NCBI GenBank assembly: GCA_007449985.2
Contig: VIIQ02000581.1
Coordinates: forward strand, 744,001 to 808,000
Length of the DNA stretch: 64,000 nt
DNA from: Desmodesmus armatus
Lineage: Eukaryota > Chlorophyta > Chlorophyceae > Sphaeropleales > Scenedesmaceae
Direction of reading: 5' to 3'
The notes beneath the pieces are model-generated. The model saw only the letters and a program-made list of their open reading frames with translations. It was not told where the DNA came from and ran no database searches. Positions 12,560 to 22,250 of the stretch are shown piece after piece. A program made the position numbers and the translations under genes. Position 1 is the stretch's first letter. The number at the start of each line of letters is the position of its first letter.

Positions 12560-12936
12560 AAGGCCTTTCGGGTCCTGCTTGGTGTCCAGCTCTGTTCGGT
12601 TTCGGTGGGCTTTGGGCTTCTCTCCCGTCAGTCTACGTTGAATCTATCTCTGGTCCTCAACGTGGTTAAGTCAGTGAAAGCGTTGTTCGAGCTTGCTTGC
12701 GAGTGCGCTATAAGACAGTTTTGACAGCTGCGTGTATCTGGGTCTTTAATAATCTGAGGTCAGCCTTAACAGGCGTCCCCCATTATGAAACTTTTTTTAC
12801 TGATACTGGTGTCAACGTTCAAGGCGTATTCTCGAACTCACGCATCACCCAAGGGCACTGCCAGCAACAACAGCAAACAACTGTCCTGTGCCCATTTGCA
12901 GCCCCCGCCTCAGATCTGCAGACCGTGGTATCAAAA
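12560..12936. promoter_or_regulatory. Inferred divergent promoter
   Basis: This interval separates the start codons of two genes read in opposite directions. It is pyrimidine-rich around 12590-12660 and has no long repeat. A 5'UTR, possibly spliced, of the plus-strand gene probably occupies the right half, since its frame stays open upstream of the ATG at 12937 without another ATG. Confidence 0.35.
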
Positions 12937-13578
12937 ATGCTGGCAGCATTATCGCGAAACCTCCGCAGACTGGTCACCAAGCAGAACTTCCTGCTGGCAC
13001 TGGGAGTGTGGTGCCTCTCACAGGCCAGCATACTCCTACTGCACAATAGCTTTCGGCAGCTGACCGATGAATCTATCCTGGACCTACGAGCTGAAGGTTA
13101 CTCTGAGGAGGATGTTAAACACTTGCTACACACAGCAGGAGCACAGGGTCGTCAGCAGTACATATGGATATCCCTGTTAGATCTGGGAGTGTACATGTGG
13201 GCCTACACCTTCCTGCTGTCTGGCTTGCTGACTATGGCAAGTATGGTTGCTCCTTTTGAATTCTTCAAATACTTCAACTTGTTGCCATGCCTGGCCGTGC
13301 TGTTTGACGTCGTTGAAAACATCTTGACGCTCAGTATGCTGCTGACCTACCCAGACCTTGTTGATGCAGTTGCACCAATCATGCCGGTTGTCAGCAGGTG
13401 GAAATGGAGCTGTTTGTACTGCTGTGCATGCTTGGTTGGGGGCTCTGGCTGCTACTGTGTTGCAGTAGCAGCCGGCCTGGCTGGCAAGCGTGGCAAGGGT
13501 CAGGCAGGTGGCAGCAGCAAGCAGGAAAAGCCCCTGAAGCAGCAGCAGAAGCAGCCAGGCCGTGCAAAGCGAGCCTGA
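12937..13578 (+). CDS. Four-helix membrane protein, 213 aa, unknown function
   Basis: A single uninterrupted frame from the ATG at 12937 to a TGA. The frame is open further upstream but only through non-ATG codons, so this is the first usable start. Four hydrophobic segments are visible: about residues 16-38 (NFLLALGVWCLSQASILLL), 72-100 (ISLLDLGVYMWAYTFLLSG), 110-138 (LLPCLAVLFDVVENILTLS) and 155-180 (Cys-rich, CLYCCACLVGGSGCYC). A Lys/Gln-rich basic tail closes the protein. A TGTAA motif at 13626-13630, 48 nt after the stop, matches the usual green-algal polyadenylation signal. I do not recognise the family; membrane localisation is inferred from hydropathy by eye. Confidence 0.62.
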   Translation: MLAALSRNLRRLVTKQNFLLALGVWCLSQASILLLHNSFRQLTDESILDLRAEGYSEEDVKHLLHTAGAQGRQQYIWISLLDLGVYMWAYTFLLSGLLTMASMVAPFEFFKYFNLLPCLAVLFDVVENILTLSMLLTYPDLVDAVAPIMPVVSRWKWSCLYCCACLVGGSGCYCVAVAAGLAGKRGKGQAGGSSKQEKPLKQQQKQPGRAKRA

Positions 13579-14591
13579 GCACGTGCTTCATGCTGGCAAG
13601 TCTTTGTTGCAGCTTATCTGTATGGTGTAACAGCGACAAGCAAGGGCTGGTTACTGCTGGTCCAGCGCAGCAGGTTGTGTGGATGGCTGCAGCAGCTGCT
13701 GTCACAGGTGCCATTCATCTTGTGGCAGAGCAGAGACACCCCATGCATGGGCCTTGCACAGCACGTCAAGCTTTGATGTGCGCTGCACGCTTGTATAACA
13801 TATCAGATTAGCAGAAGCGCCCGCATGGGGCTGTTGTCGCTGTGTGTTGCTCACTTCGAACGCTTGCAGCAGCAAAAACCGCCGAGCCTGGGCGGACGGA
13901 GTCGCAGTCATGGGTGCAGGATATGGTTCAGTGCTTCCCTGTTTTGAGCAAGCATGGCAGCTGAAGCTGATTGGTGCCGTCAGAGGGAGGGGATATGTAA
14001 CTGCTGAGCAAGGTTACACATAGGCTCTTGGACCTACCTGCATGGGCTTGCACTTGTCCAGCTTCAAACATCGGCAGCAACATCGTCGCAAAGACATGTG
14101 CATGCAGCATTAGCCGTGCGCATCGATCCGCATGCTGCCAATTGCAAGACTGAACAGGCTGGGTTGCAGTGCGTGCATGTGTGGTGTGTGATCATCAACA
14201 CACTGTCAACACACTTTGAAATGAACATGCTTACACGCCAGCTGCTATGCGCCACAGGATCAAGGTGTTCAGATGACAAGTGACACAGGGGTGCAGGCTG
14301 CAAGCCTGTGCAGGCTGGAGCTAATTTCTGCTTGAGAGTGGATTTCGATAATGGCCCCACAGCTGATGCAATTTGGGTGCAGCCAGAGTGTTGCTCATGA
14401 GCCATCCACCCTGCTAGGATGCTAGTCAGTGATGGTGGTTCAACAAAGCACGATGAATGCGTTGCAACATCTGCCACCTGTGACGCACGCCCAAAACCGC
14501 GCACTCCGAAATCTGTGGGCGAGACGGCTCGATCTGACGCAAGTGGCAGTTGGCCCGCAGGTGACGCACCGACGGCGTTATGCGCTCGGAC
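13579..14591. other. Intergenic region between two plus-strand genes
   Basis: Contains the 3'UTR of the four-helix protein (TGTAA at 13626-13630) and the upstream region of the ELIP gene. No further exon or RNA gene is evident. Confidence 0.5.
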
Positions 14592-14597
14592 TATAAA
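14592..14597 (+). promoter_or_regulatory. TATA box of the ELIP gene
   Basis: TATAAA in the context GGACTATAAATCACAG lies 106 bp before the ELIP start codon, a normal distance for a TATA box plus a short leader. Stress- and light-induced genes often have strong TATA elements. Confidence 0.6.
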
Positions 14598-14702
14598 TCA
14601 CAGCAACATCCTCCACTTTGTCAAAGCAACGAAGCCTCTTTCTTTTCAACGTCCCAAACATTCTCCAATACACCCAATCGCATTCAAGCAGTTCCTCGCA
14701 AG

Positions 14703-16142
14703 ATGATGCTGACCCGCGCTGTCGCCCCCTCCGGTGTCGTGGCTGGCCGCACCCCCAGCGGACTGGTTCCTCTGCGCCCCAGGGGCCTGGTCATCCGCCG
14801 TTCTAAGGTAGGCGATGCGGCTTTGAGCACTGCATGGGTTGGATTGAGCCTGGACAGTCTGGATTGAGCCTGGCCAGTCAGTGGGCTGAGACTCCCACAC
14901 AACACTGAGTGCACTTGTGAAGAAAGGTGGTATCTCGCTAAGACAGTGTCTGGATCATTTTCATGCTTGCAGGACGACGACAACCAGGTTGACACCAGCA
15001 GCCAGGGCACTAAGGCCCCCAAGAACCCCTTGACTGGTGAGCCCCTGCAGCCTGTGTCTGACCCCAAGCGCGAGGGCTACCAGGCCACACAGAGCATCCC
15101 CCAGTCTGGGGCCACCAGCGCAAGGGTGCTCAAGCAGCTGGACGCACAGCCAGAGGGGAGGCCTTTCGGAGGTGAGCAAGGGAAGGAGGAAAGGCTTGGT
15201 ACCAGCGCACCAGAGTGGAGCTGTCTGTGTGTGAGTGATAGACAGCTGCCCGGCGCCTTGAATGCATTGATCAACCATGTGCTTCGCGGTCCCAGTTTGA
15301 CCAGTGCTGCATCATGCCGTACATGGCAGACACTGAGGCTGAGCCTCAACACAAACACCAATATCTCCATACAATCCCTGCTGCCTGTTGGTCATCACTG
15401 CAGCTGCCAACCAATCCTACTGCTCTGCCGTCCTGCCCTCATGTGCCCAAATGCAGAGATCCAGGCATATGATGGCTTGGCCCCCGAGATCATCAACAGC
15501 CGGCTGGCTATGCTTGGCTTTGCCATTGCTGCCTACTTTGAGCTGGTCCAGGGCAAGGATGTATTCCAGCAGGTCAAGGCCTACCCCCTGCTGACAGTGG
15601 CCACCTTTGTCCTCTTCTCAGTGGCCAGCTGGATCCCCTTCCTGCAGGGACAGAGCTACAACGTCAAGAGCGGACCATTCACACCAAAGGTAGGATCCAC
15701 GTGGAGATGGGGCAGTGCCCAGCGCACTTATTAGCAGCAGGTTGCCACTGGTGTGTCCAAGGCTGCATCTCTGGTGTAGCCTATGGTGCTACTGCACGGC
15801 TGCAGGTGTTCATTATTGAACTGCAGCAAGTGAAATAGCGTGCACATGTGCGCCACACAAACTCACCTTGTTATGGGGACAACACCTGCTTCACGAGCTG
15901 CTGCCTTGGCAGTTACCAGACCAAACATTTTCTCACAACAGCACTGTGGACTGTTAGCCTGATACAGTAAGCAAAGTGACTTACTTGGCGCATCAACCAA
16001 CTAACCCGGCCCGCCTGTTGCTGCGCCCTTGCTTCTGCTGCAGTGGGAGGTGACCATTGGCCGCATTGCCATGCTGGGCTTCACAGGCCTCATCCTCAAC
16101 GAGGCCTTCTTCAAGCAGCCATTCTTCCCTCACCTGTTCTGA
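14703..16142 (+). CDS. Early light-induced protein (ELIP), chloroplast chlorophyll a/b-binding-like, 211 aa
   Basis: Four exons join in phase: 14703-14807, 14973-15171, 15457-15689 and 16044-16142. Exon 1 is an Ala/Arg/Ser-rich plastid transit peptide (RAVAPSGVVAGRTPSG, then RRSK). The mature part has three helices: one from IINSRLAMLGFAIAAYFEL, carrying the chlorophyll-binding Glu/Asn/Arg signature of LHC-type helices; a middle helix LTVATFVLFSVASWIPF; and a third from EVTIGRIAMLGFTGLI with the second signature. This order is that of ELIPs, which bind chlorophyll transiently in the thylakoid under high light or desiccation (family knowledge). The first ATG after the TATA box is used. Two ATGs are adjacent; the first is taken. 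The tail ends shortly after helix 3, as in relatives. The intron before exon 4 is the longest. Confidence 0.93.
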
Positions 16143-17213
16143 GCATCAGGGTGTGGCAGTACCTGGCAGGGTGGCTATGCACCGGCAGCCCAACCTGATG
16201 TCTTGCCTTGTTCTTCATCTCTTGTTGTCAGCTTGTTGTCGCCGTTAGTATGTCGTATACGCCTAGTAGCATGTTATGTTTGCTGAGCTGCATTCAGCTA
16301 GGTAGTCAGTTGTGAAAGTGCAAAGTGAGTTGTTGTGCAGGTTGGTCAAGTTGTCATCTCTTTACATTTCTTATGGATGCAAACCTTGGCCACTCTGCCA
16401 ATGCCATGCAGCCCACAATTAAAGGCTGGCATACTATAGCCAGCCGCTGTAGTATCACACATGTTGTAATAAGATCGTAGAAGCTGAACCTGCCGTGTCT
16501 GTCAACGGAAACAAGTGAATAGTGATGCATATGCATGTGCAGCTGAAGCTATACGAGCTTCGAGGCCCCCCAACCCTTGGCTCACTGTGACCTGAAGGTG
16601 CCTGGCCAATTGCTGTCCTCCTGCTGGGCTGGATGTTGCATCAAAGCTCCGCTGTGATCATTGGTGCTGGGTCATGCTGGCTCACATGTGTGATCGCGCA
16701 GGGGGTGTATGTTGAGACAAAACTGTGTGAATAAAAATGTTGTTGTGCAGCTAGCTTTGTGAATGTATGGTCATGTGCGCACAATACTGTGTGTACTTTG
16801 AAATGGTTGTAACACTGTTGCAGTTGCATATACATAACTGTTGGTACCTCTGGCATTCTGTTGAACAGTTTGCAACATTTGTGTGGGCAAAGCCATGCGT
16901 GCAACACTACACCCTACAATCCAACAACCAGCTACAGCTGCCAGTACATCATTTACATATGATGTTACCCGTCGCACCAACAACACTCTCATAGACAGCC
17001 AACCCCTCTGCCATACATCACAAGCAACACGCGTGTGACACATTGCTGCAGCACACACCCACCTGGGCCCCCACAATATAGCAAATTGCCACAATCAAAT
17101 ATTGTTGCAAACACTGTGACAACTTCTGTACATCCCCCTCAGCTTCAAAACACCAAGCCACAACCAAACCATATACTGCTGGCAAAACAGGCACCAACCT
17201 TTTACCTACAACG
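16143..17213. other. Convergent intergenic region (3'UTRs)
   Basis: Lies between the stops of the ELIP (plus) and the F-box-like gene (minus). TGTAA motifs on the plus strand at 16465-16469 and 16807-16811, and its complement near 16954, are candidate polyadenylation signals for the two convergent genes. No exon is evident. Confidence 0.5.
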
Positions 17214-20200
17214 TCAGCAAGACCTATCCATACAACTGTGCACCATATCATGCAACGCATCGACAGCCGCACGCGACAATGCCTCTGCTTCATTCGCCAC
17301 ACCCACACCCCCAGCTGCTTGCAGCCCCTCTGGATCATACCCATGCTCAAGATACATCGCATACTGCCGCTGCCCGCCCCGTGGCCGTTGCTGCGCAACC
17401 TGCTGTGCAAACCACTCATCCTGCTCAGCCTCCCACAAGTGCTGCCCCTGCTGCTGCCCCTGCTGCTGACCACCCTCTCCTAGCTGCAGCTGCTGCTGCC
17501 ACTGCTGCTCAAGCTCCTGTAGGGTGAAGGTGCCGGGCACAACACCACCATTCCCAGCCGCAGCCTCCCAGCTGCCATTGCCTGCCGCTGCACCGCCATC
17601 TATAGCACATCCTGCATGTAGCTGCTCCTGCGACTCCTGCTGCTGCTGCCAAGGTGCGCACTGCATAGGGGGTGCAGCAGGTGGCAAGGGAGGGGGCGTC
17701 CCAACCATCAGCAGCACATGTCGCAGCCGTGGCAGCTTCTCCCACGCGTGCCGCCTGACAGCCACCAGGAAGGGGACGTTCAGGCACAGCAGCTTGGGAG
17801 CTGACAGCCGGCTGCCACCAGCACCTGGGATGCGCTGGGCAGCCCTGCAGGCACAGCAGCAACACAGCACAGCACAGCACAGCACGGGAACAGGACACAA
17901 ACATGAGCACAGCAAGACCCAGAGACGAGGTCTATGCTCACGCGTACTTTGCATGCATGCAACGCAGTGCGCATGCCAGTGCGGCCGTGACAGTGCGTGG
18001 TGAGCGGGTATGTGCTGCATGCAACTAGCAGGCTGAGTCTCCATGCATCAGCACACTGCAGCAAGCTCATTGCCGAGCGATTTTGTCGCTTTTATGCGCG
18101 TTTCGCCTCACCTGCCTCCTGGCAGCAGCACCGGCAGCACCAGCAGCTGCACATCAGGTGCCACTTCAGGCAGCTTCTCCACCAGGGCAGCCAGCAGCTC
18201 AGGCCGGTCTCCCTCCTGCACCTCACACTCCCCACCAGCTGTCTGCTGCCCTTGTGCTGCTGCTTCCGCTGCGGCTTCTGCTGCTGCTGCACGCTCCATG
18301 TGCACGTCCACTAGGGCGGACTGCACCCGAGCAGCAGTGGCGGCCTGCCAGCTCATGCTGCCATTTGCAGCGGCAGTCAGGCGGCCGGAGCTGCTGCTGT
18401 GGTGCTGGCAACGGTTAGACGCAGCACCACCACACCCATGCTGCTGCTGCTGATAATAATGATGATGTCCACCACCAAGCCCTTGCTGCTGCTGCTGCTG
18501 CTGCGGCATATGTCCTTGCTGCTGCAGCAGGGAGCTGCTGTGCTCATGCACCCCAGGCCCCTGCTCCTGCAGCTGCATCTGCATGAGGTGGCGCACACTT
18601 GGTCGTACCCATGCTGCTGCTGCTGCCGCTGCTTGCTGGCGCCCTCGTTCCCGCGCAGCAGCAGCAGCAGCAGCCTCCCAATGCAGCCGCCGCAAGTCCA
18701 GCACTGGACCGCCAGCTGCTGCCAACAGGGCCAGCTGCTGCTCAATTGTTGCTGCTGCTGGTGTGCCTGGGGGGATGACGGTGGTGCCTCGCACTGCCTT
18801 GCAGCGACTGGCATTGTCACCTGCAGAGGAGCGAAGGTCAGCACATGAGTGCAAGCAACTCAGCACAACAGTGCTAGGACCCCAGCACGACAGCGCAAGA
18901 CCAGACACACTCATTGGTTCAAGGTTGGTGGGCGGCTGCTTGAGACCGCTGCTATAAGAACAATGTGTGCGCAGGAGAAGAGTGTTTTTCCAACTGCTAT
19001 CAGCAAGCTTCTTTGATGTGTGTTGGCAGCACCACCAGCACAGAGCAGTGATGATGCAGCCCAACACAAGCGCCTGCCTTTCTAAAACCATGCAGTCTCT
19101 CCACAAGCTACTGCCTGTGTGGCCGCAGCACACCCACCTATGCACTCCATGATGAGCCTGTGTATGTCATGCCAGCAGTCGCCAGCAGGAGCGTCCCGCC
19201 GCCCCCCACGGTCCCTGTGAGCCCTGCCCCCACGAGCAGCTGCCCTGCCTCCACCAGCATCTCGCCCGCCTCCTGCTGCTGCTGCTGGTTGTTCCTGCTG
19301 CTGTGGCGGCTGCAGCTGCACTGCAGAGCTCAGCCACAGCTCCACAGACGCAGCAGCAATGCTGTCAGTGCCACTGCTGCTGCTGCTGCTTGCCTGGTGA
19401 CTACTTCTGTTGCTGCCGTTGCTGTAGGAGTTGGTGTCAGTGCGCCTGCTGCAAGTGCTGCCGGCATTCTCAGACATGCTGCTGTCACAAGGGCTGTGTG
19501 TGAGTAAGCCAGCCCAGGGGTCGGGTGGGGTGATGTTTCTGGGGATATACAGCTCGGCGAGCAGTGCCTTGTTGCTGACGACTGCTGCCATGAATGCGCA
19601 GGGCTGGTGGCTGCGAGGGCTGCTGCTGCAGGTGCTGATGAACACACCAGAGGTGTGGCCTGAAGGGACGTCCAGCACCAAAGAAGCATCCGGTAGGCGC
19701 CAACAATGAGTTGCATGTATAGTCAAAGCCCCTGTGATGTAGTGCTTGATGAGTCATAATGATCTACTAAATCAACACCCCCTCAATATGGGTGGCTTCA
19801 GTCATGGCTAGTTGCAGCAGCTGCTGCCGGGCAGGACGACGCCATGCTGCTCAAGCAATCAACACCACCCAGCGGCCCGCCCGCCCAGCCTCCCACCAGC
19901 AACCAGCAACCAACTAACCTGATAGGCTCCCAAATGCCAGCCATGCGAGCTGTGTGGGTGTCAGCAGCAAGGGAGGGTCTAAGCTGCCAGGGTCCTCTAT
20001 CCTGCTGAACCCTCGACTTTTGCCAGGCTGGCCCGGCAGCCAAGGCGGTATCTGCACTGTCTGGGGCGGCGGCGACCTTGAATGCCTTACGTGATGAGCA
20101 AGACCAGTTGCTGCTAGGAGGACCTGCCGGGCTTGCTGGTCTGTTGCTGCTGGAGACAGTGGTGCAGCTTTGGGGCTGTGTGCTGCTGTGCTGCTGTCGC

Positions 20201-20381
20201 CCGAGTGCTGTGATGGTGGCCACAGGTGTGTATGGCACGCTTGTGTCCACCAGCCTGGTGTACTGTTCAGCCGGACCATGATGGATCTGCTGCTGAAGCT
20301 GAGGCAGATCAAATCCCGCGCTGACAGGTGCCCCAACAGCAGCGGCCAGCACTGCTCCCAGCGCTCCTCCCACGTGTCCAT
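17214..20381 (-). CDS. F-box-like, glutamine-rich protein with leucine-rich segments, 798 aa
   Basis: Four exons join in phase on the minus strand: 20381-19919, 19731-19138, 18820-18112 and 17844-17214. Residues about 10-45 resemble an F-box (WPLLLGHLSARDLICLSFSS, with Trp/His residues after it), the Skp1-binding module of SCF ubiquitin ligases. Leucine-rich pieces follow: AFMAAVVSNKALLAELYIP, ALVEKLPEVAPDVQLLVLP and LNVPFLVAVRRHAWEKLPRL, spaced like degenerate LRRs. Exons 2-3 contain poly-Gln, poly-Ala and poly-Ser encoded by CAG/GCA runs, including a HHHYYQQQQH stretch. A substrate-receptor role is inferred. The frame extends a little upstream of the ATG (FWLPRCVSSL), so an extra 5' exon is possible. 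The F-box match is by eye and moderate; the gene model itself is firmer. Confidence 0.68.
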
Positions 20382-20751
20382 CAGGGAGCTCACACACCTA
20401 GGTAGCCAGAATGAATAGAAGGCGATACTTGCAGTACAGTTGGCCTACCCTGAATGTGACCAAGAACTTATGGTGGGGAAGTGCTTGTTGAGCAGGAGTG
20501 CAATAGGGGGGCTTAGCAGCAGGCCTGCTCGAAGGCTCTCATCAAACTCGCACAAGAAGCACATGGGTGCCCGAACTACTGGCATGTTGCAGTGTGTGTT
20601 GCAACTGCCTGTCATTTAGTCACCGTTCCGCAACCGTCAGAGAGCCACAGGCCGATACACAGACATATGTTGTTCAGTTTACTCAAGTGACTGTATGATT
20701 CCATTGGAGATTTTGAATGTTCTTGTTCAGCCCCCAGTGGCCAACCAACCA

Positions 20752-21070
20752 ATGGAGGTCCCGAGCTTGTGGAGAAGGAGGTAAGTGCCCGGTGAATTCT
20801 GATTTTGACAGCTTTGAGGAGGATACAGGTGATAGGTGCCTGGATTTTGGCGACTATTGGTGCCAGCGGGAGTGCCAGTGCTGTCGCGCGCAAATAGGGA
20901 ACACTTCATGAAGGCTGATCAGCAGCCTCAGGCTGCTACAAAAGCTTTGTGAGAGCTCACATTGCCTCTAGCGTATCATTCCAGTCACTTTGCAGGATGA
21001 ATGTGGCTCGAAAGCGGTGGTTCGCTGCTGCTGTGTACACTGACCAGTTGCAAATGCTGTGTGGGTGTCT
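20752..21070 (+). CDS. Doubtful small spliced gene, plus strand
   Basis: An ATG at 20752 opens MEVPSLWRR to a perfect GTAAGT donor (20781). If segments 20812-20828 and 20867-20948 are joined, the frame continues SFEEDTAG, VPVLSRANREHFMKADQQ and AATKAL, then past a GTGAGA donor and a TTTGCAG acceptor into NVARKRWFAAAVYTDQLQML from about 20997. Every phase closes and the translation reads like a real protein. The weakness is intron size: the first two would be only 31 and 38 bp, far shorter than any other intron here. The exon starting after TTCTTGTTCAG at 20730 may extend further upstream. No family recognised; the 3' end is not defined. Confidence 0.22.
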
Positions 21071-21180
21071 TGCTGCAGGAAAGACGGGTGAATCTGCCTG
21101 CATCAATTCAAGGGGCGCCTCTGAAGACGCCAGCCGCTACTGGCAAGCTACTGTCAAGTCGTGGACAAACGGTTTCCCTC

Positions 21181-21830
21181 CCTGCAGCTCCACCGGGGCA
21201 GGGAGTCTCTCTGCACCCCCCGGTGCTCTTCTGGCCACAGGTTGCTTAAAACTCCTTGGGGCCCGGCCCTTGGGGTGGCAAGAACAGTCCAGTCAGGTCC
21301 TTCCAGCCTGGCTGTGATGGTCCAGCCTGCACGTCGAGCACCGGGAATACACTCCTGCATCATGACTCATGAGACATGTCATACCAGCCTGCATGTCAGC
21401 CCTATGTCCAGCCTGCATGCATGCCTTTCCGGTGAATGTGCCTGTAAAACGCTAGCTGACAATGTCTTGAAGACGACATCGCCCGCCGTCATACGTGGAG
21501 GGATCCCTGCAGCTCCACCGGGGCAGGGATGGTCTCGTTGTGCTGCTTCTGGCCTGGGTACGCTCGAAGCTTGACTGGGGGCCCGGCCCCAAGAGCAGAG
21601 ACGTCATCCAGTCAGGCTTGCCTGGCTGTGATGGTCCCGTGGGAGGACACCCTGAACGTTCAGCACACAGGGTTGGAAGTTATTTTGTTGTTGGTTGTTG
21701 TTGTTGAGGCAGCAGTAGTGTGGCAGCAAGCGTACCAGCCCAGCATGGGGTAGGCGTGGCTGCAAAGCCACGAGCAGCAAGTCAGCCCTGCATGCATGCG
21801 GCCTCTCCGGTAGATGTGGCTGCAAACGTC
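21181..21830. repeat. Diverged tandem duplication, unit about 320-370 bp
   Basis: Two copies share ordered blocks: a 24-bp block beginning CCTGCAGCTCCACCGGGG at 21181 and 21506; GGGGCCCGGCCC near 21258 and 21578; TCCAGTCAGG at 21288 and 21607; TGTGATGGTCC near 21313 and 21628; and a TGCATGC...CCGGT...ATGTG block near 21420 and 21790. The offset rises from 325 to about 370 because the second copy has a T/G-rich insertion near 21680-21710. No coding frame spans both copies. Confidence 0.75.
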
Positions 21831-22250
21831 ACAGGCACGTCCGACTCGTTCTGAGGCCTAGTAGGCGAGGTTTGGTATCAGTAAAAGGCTGGCATAAGCT
21901 TTTTGAGTTTCAAGGGTATAGCTGTGGCATGCATGTAACTTTGTGGGTCAGCATCTGTTTTGAATCTGTTTTGAATCTTCAGCAACAGCCCTGGTCACAG
22001 CATTAGCAATTGAGTGGTCACCTTAGGCCGTGTGCGCCACTACAAGGCTGAAGCCTGCCAGGTGCCTAGGCAGTACACCAATAGCAATAGGATGATATCA
22101 TCGATGTACCTTTGTTACAAAGTGTTTGCTGACTGCACATCACACCAATCGCCCTGTTGGCCCTCAGCACCACATGCTTTCACAGCAGATCACATCAAGG
22201 GTGTCCTGCAAGCCAAGGCAGCCGCTGCAGTGGTAACCCTGCCTGCTGCT

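Noticed and set aside
12697..12936. Upstream extension of the four-helix protein to 12697
   Set aside because: The extension has no ATG and reads like 5'UTR; the first ATG at 12937 immediately precedes the recognisable protein.
17214..18044. Plus-strand Cys-rich frames across the F-box gene
   Set aside because: These are complements of CAG/GCA repeats; only the minus-strand frames join through consensus splice sites.
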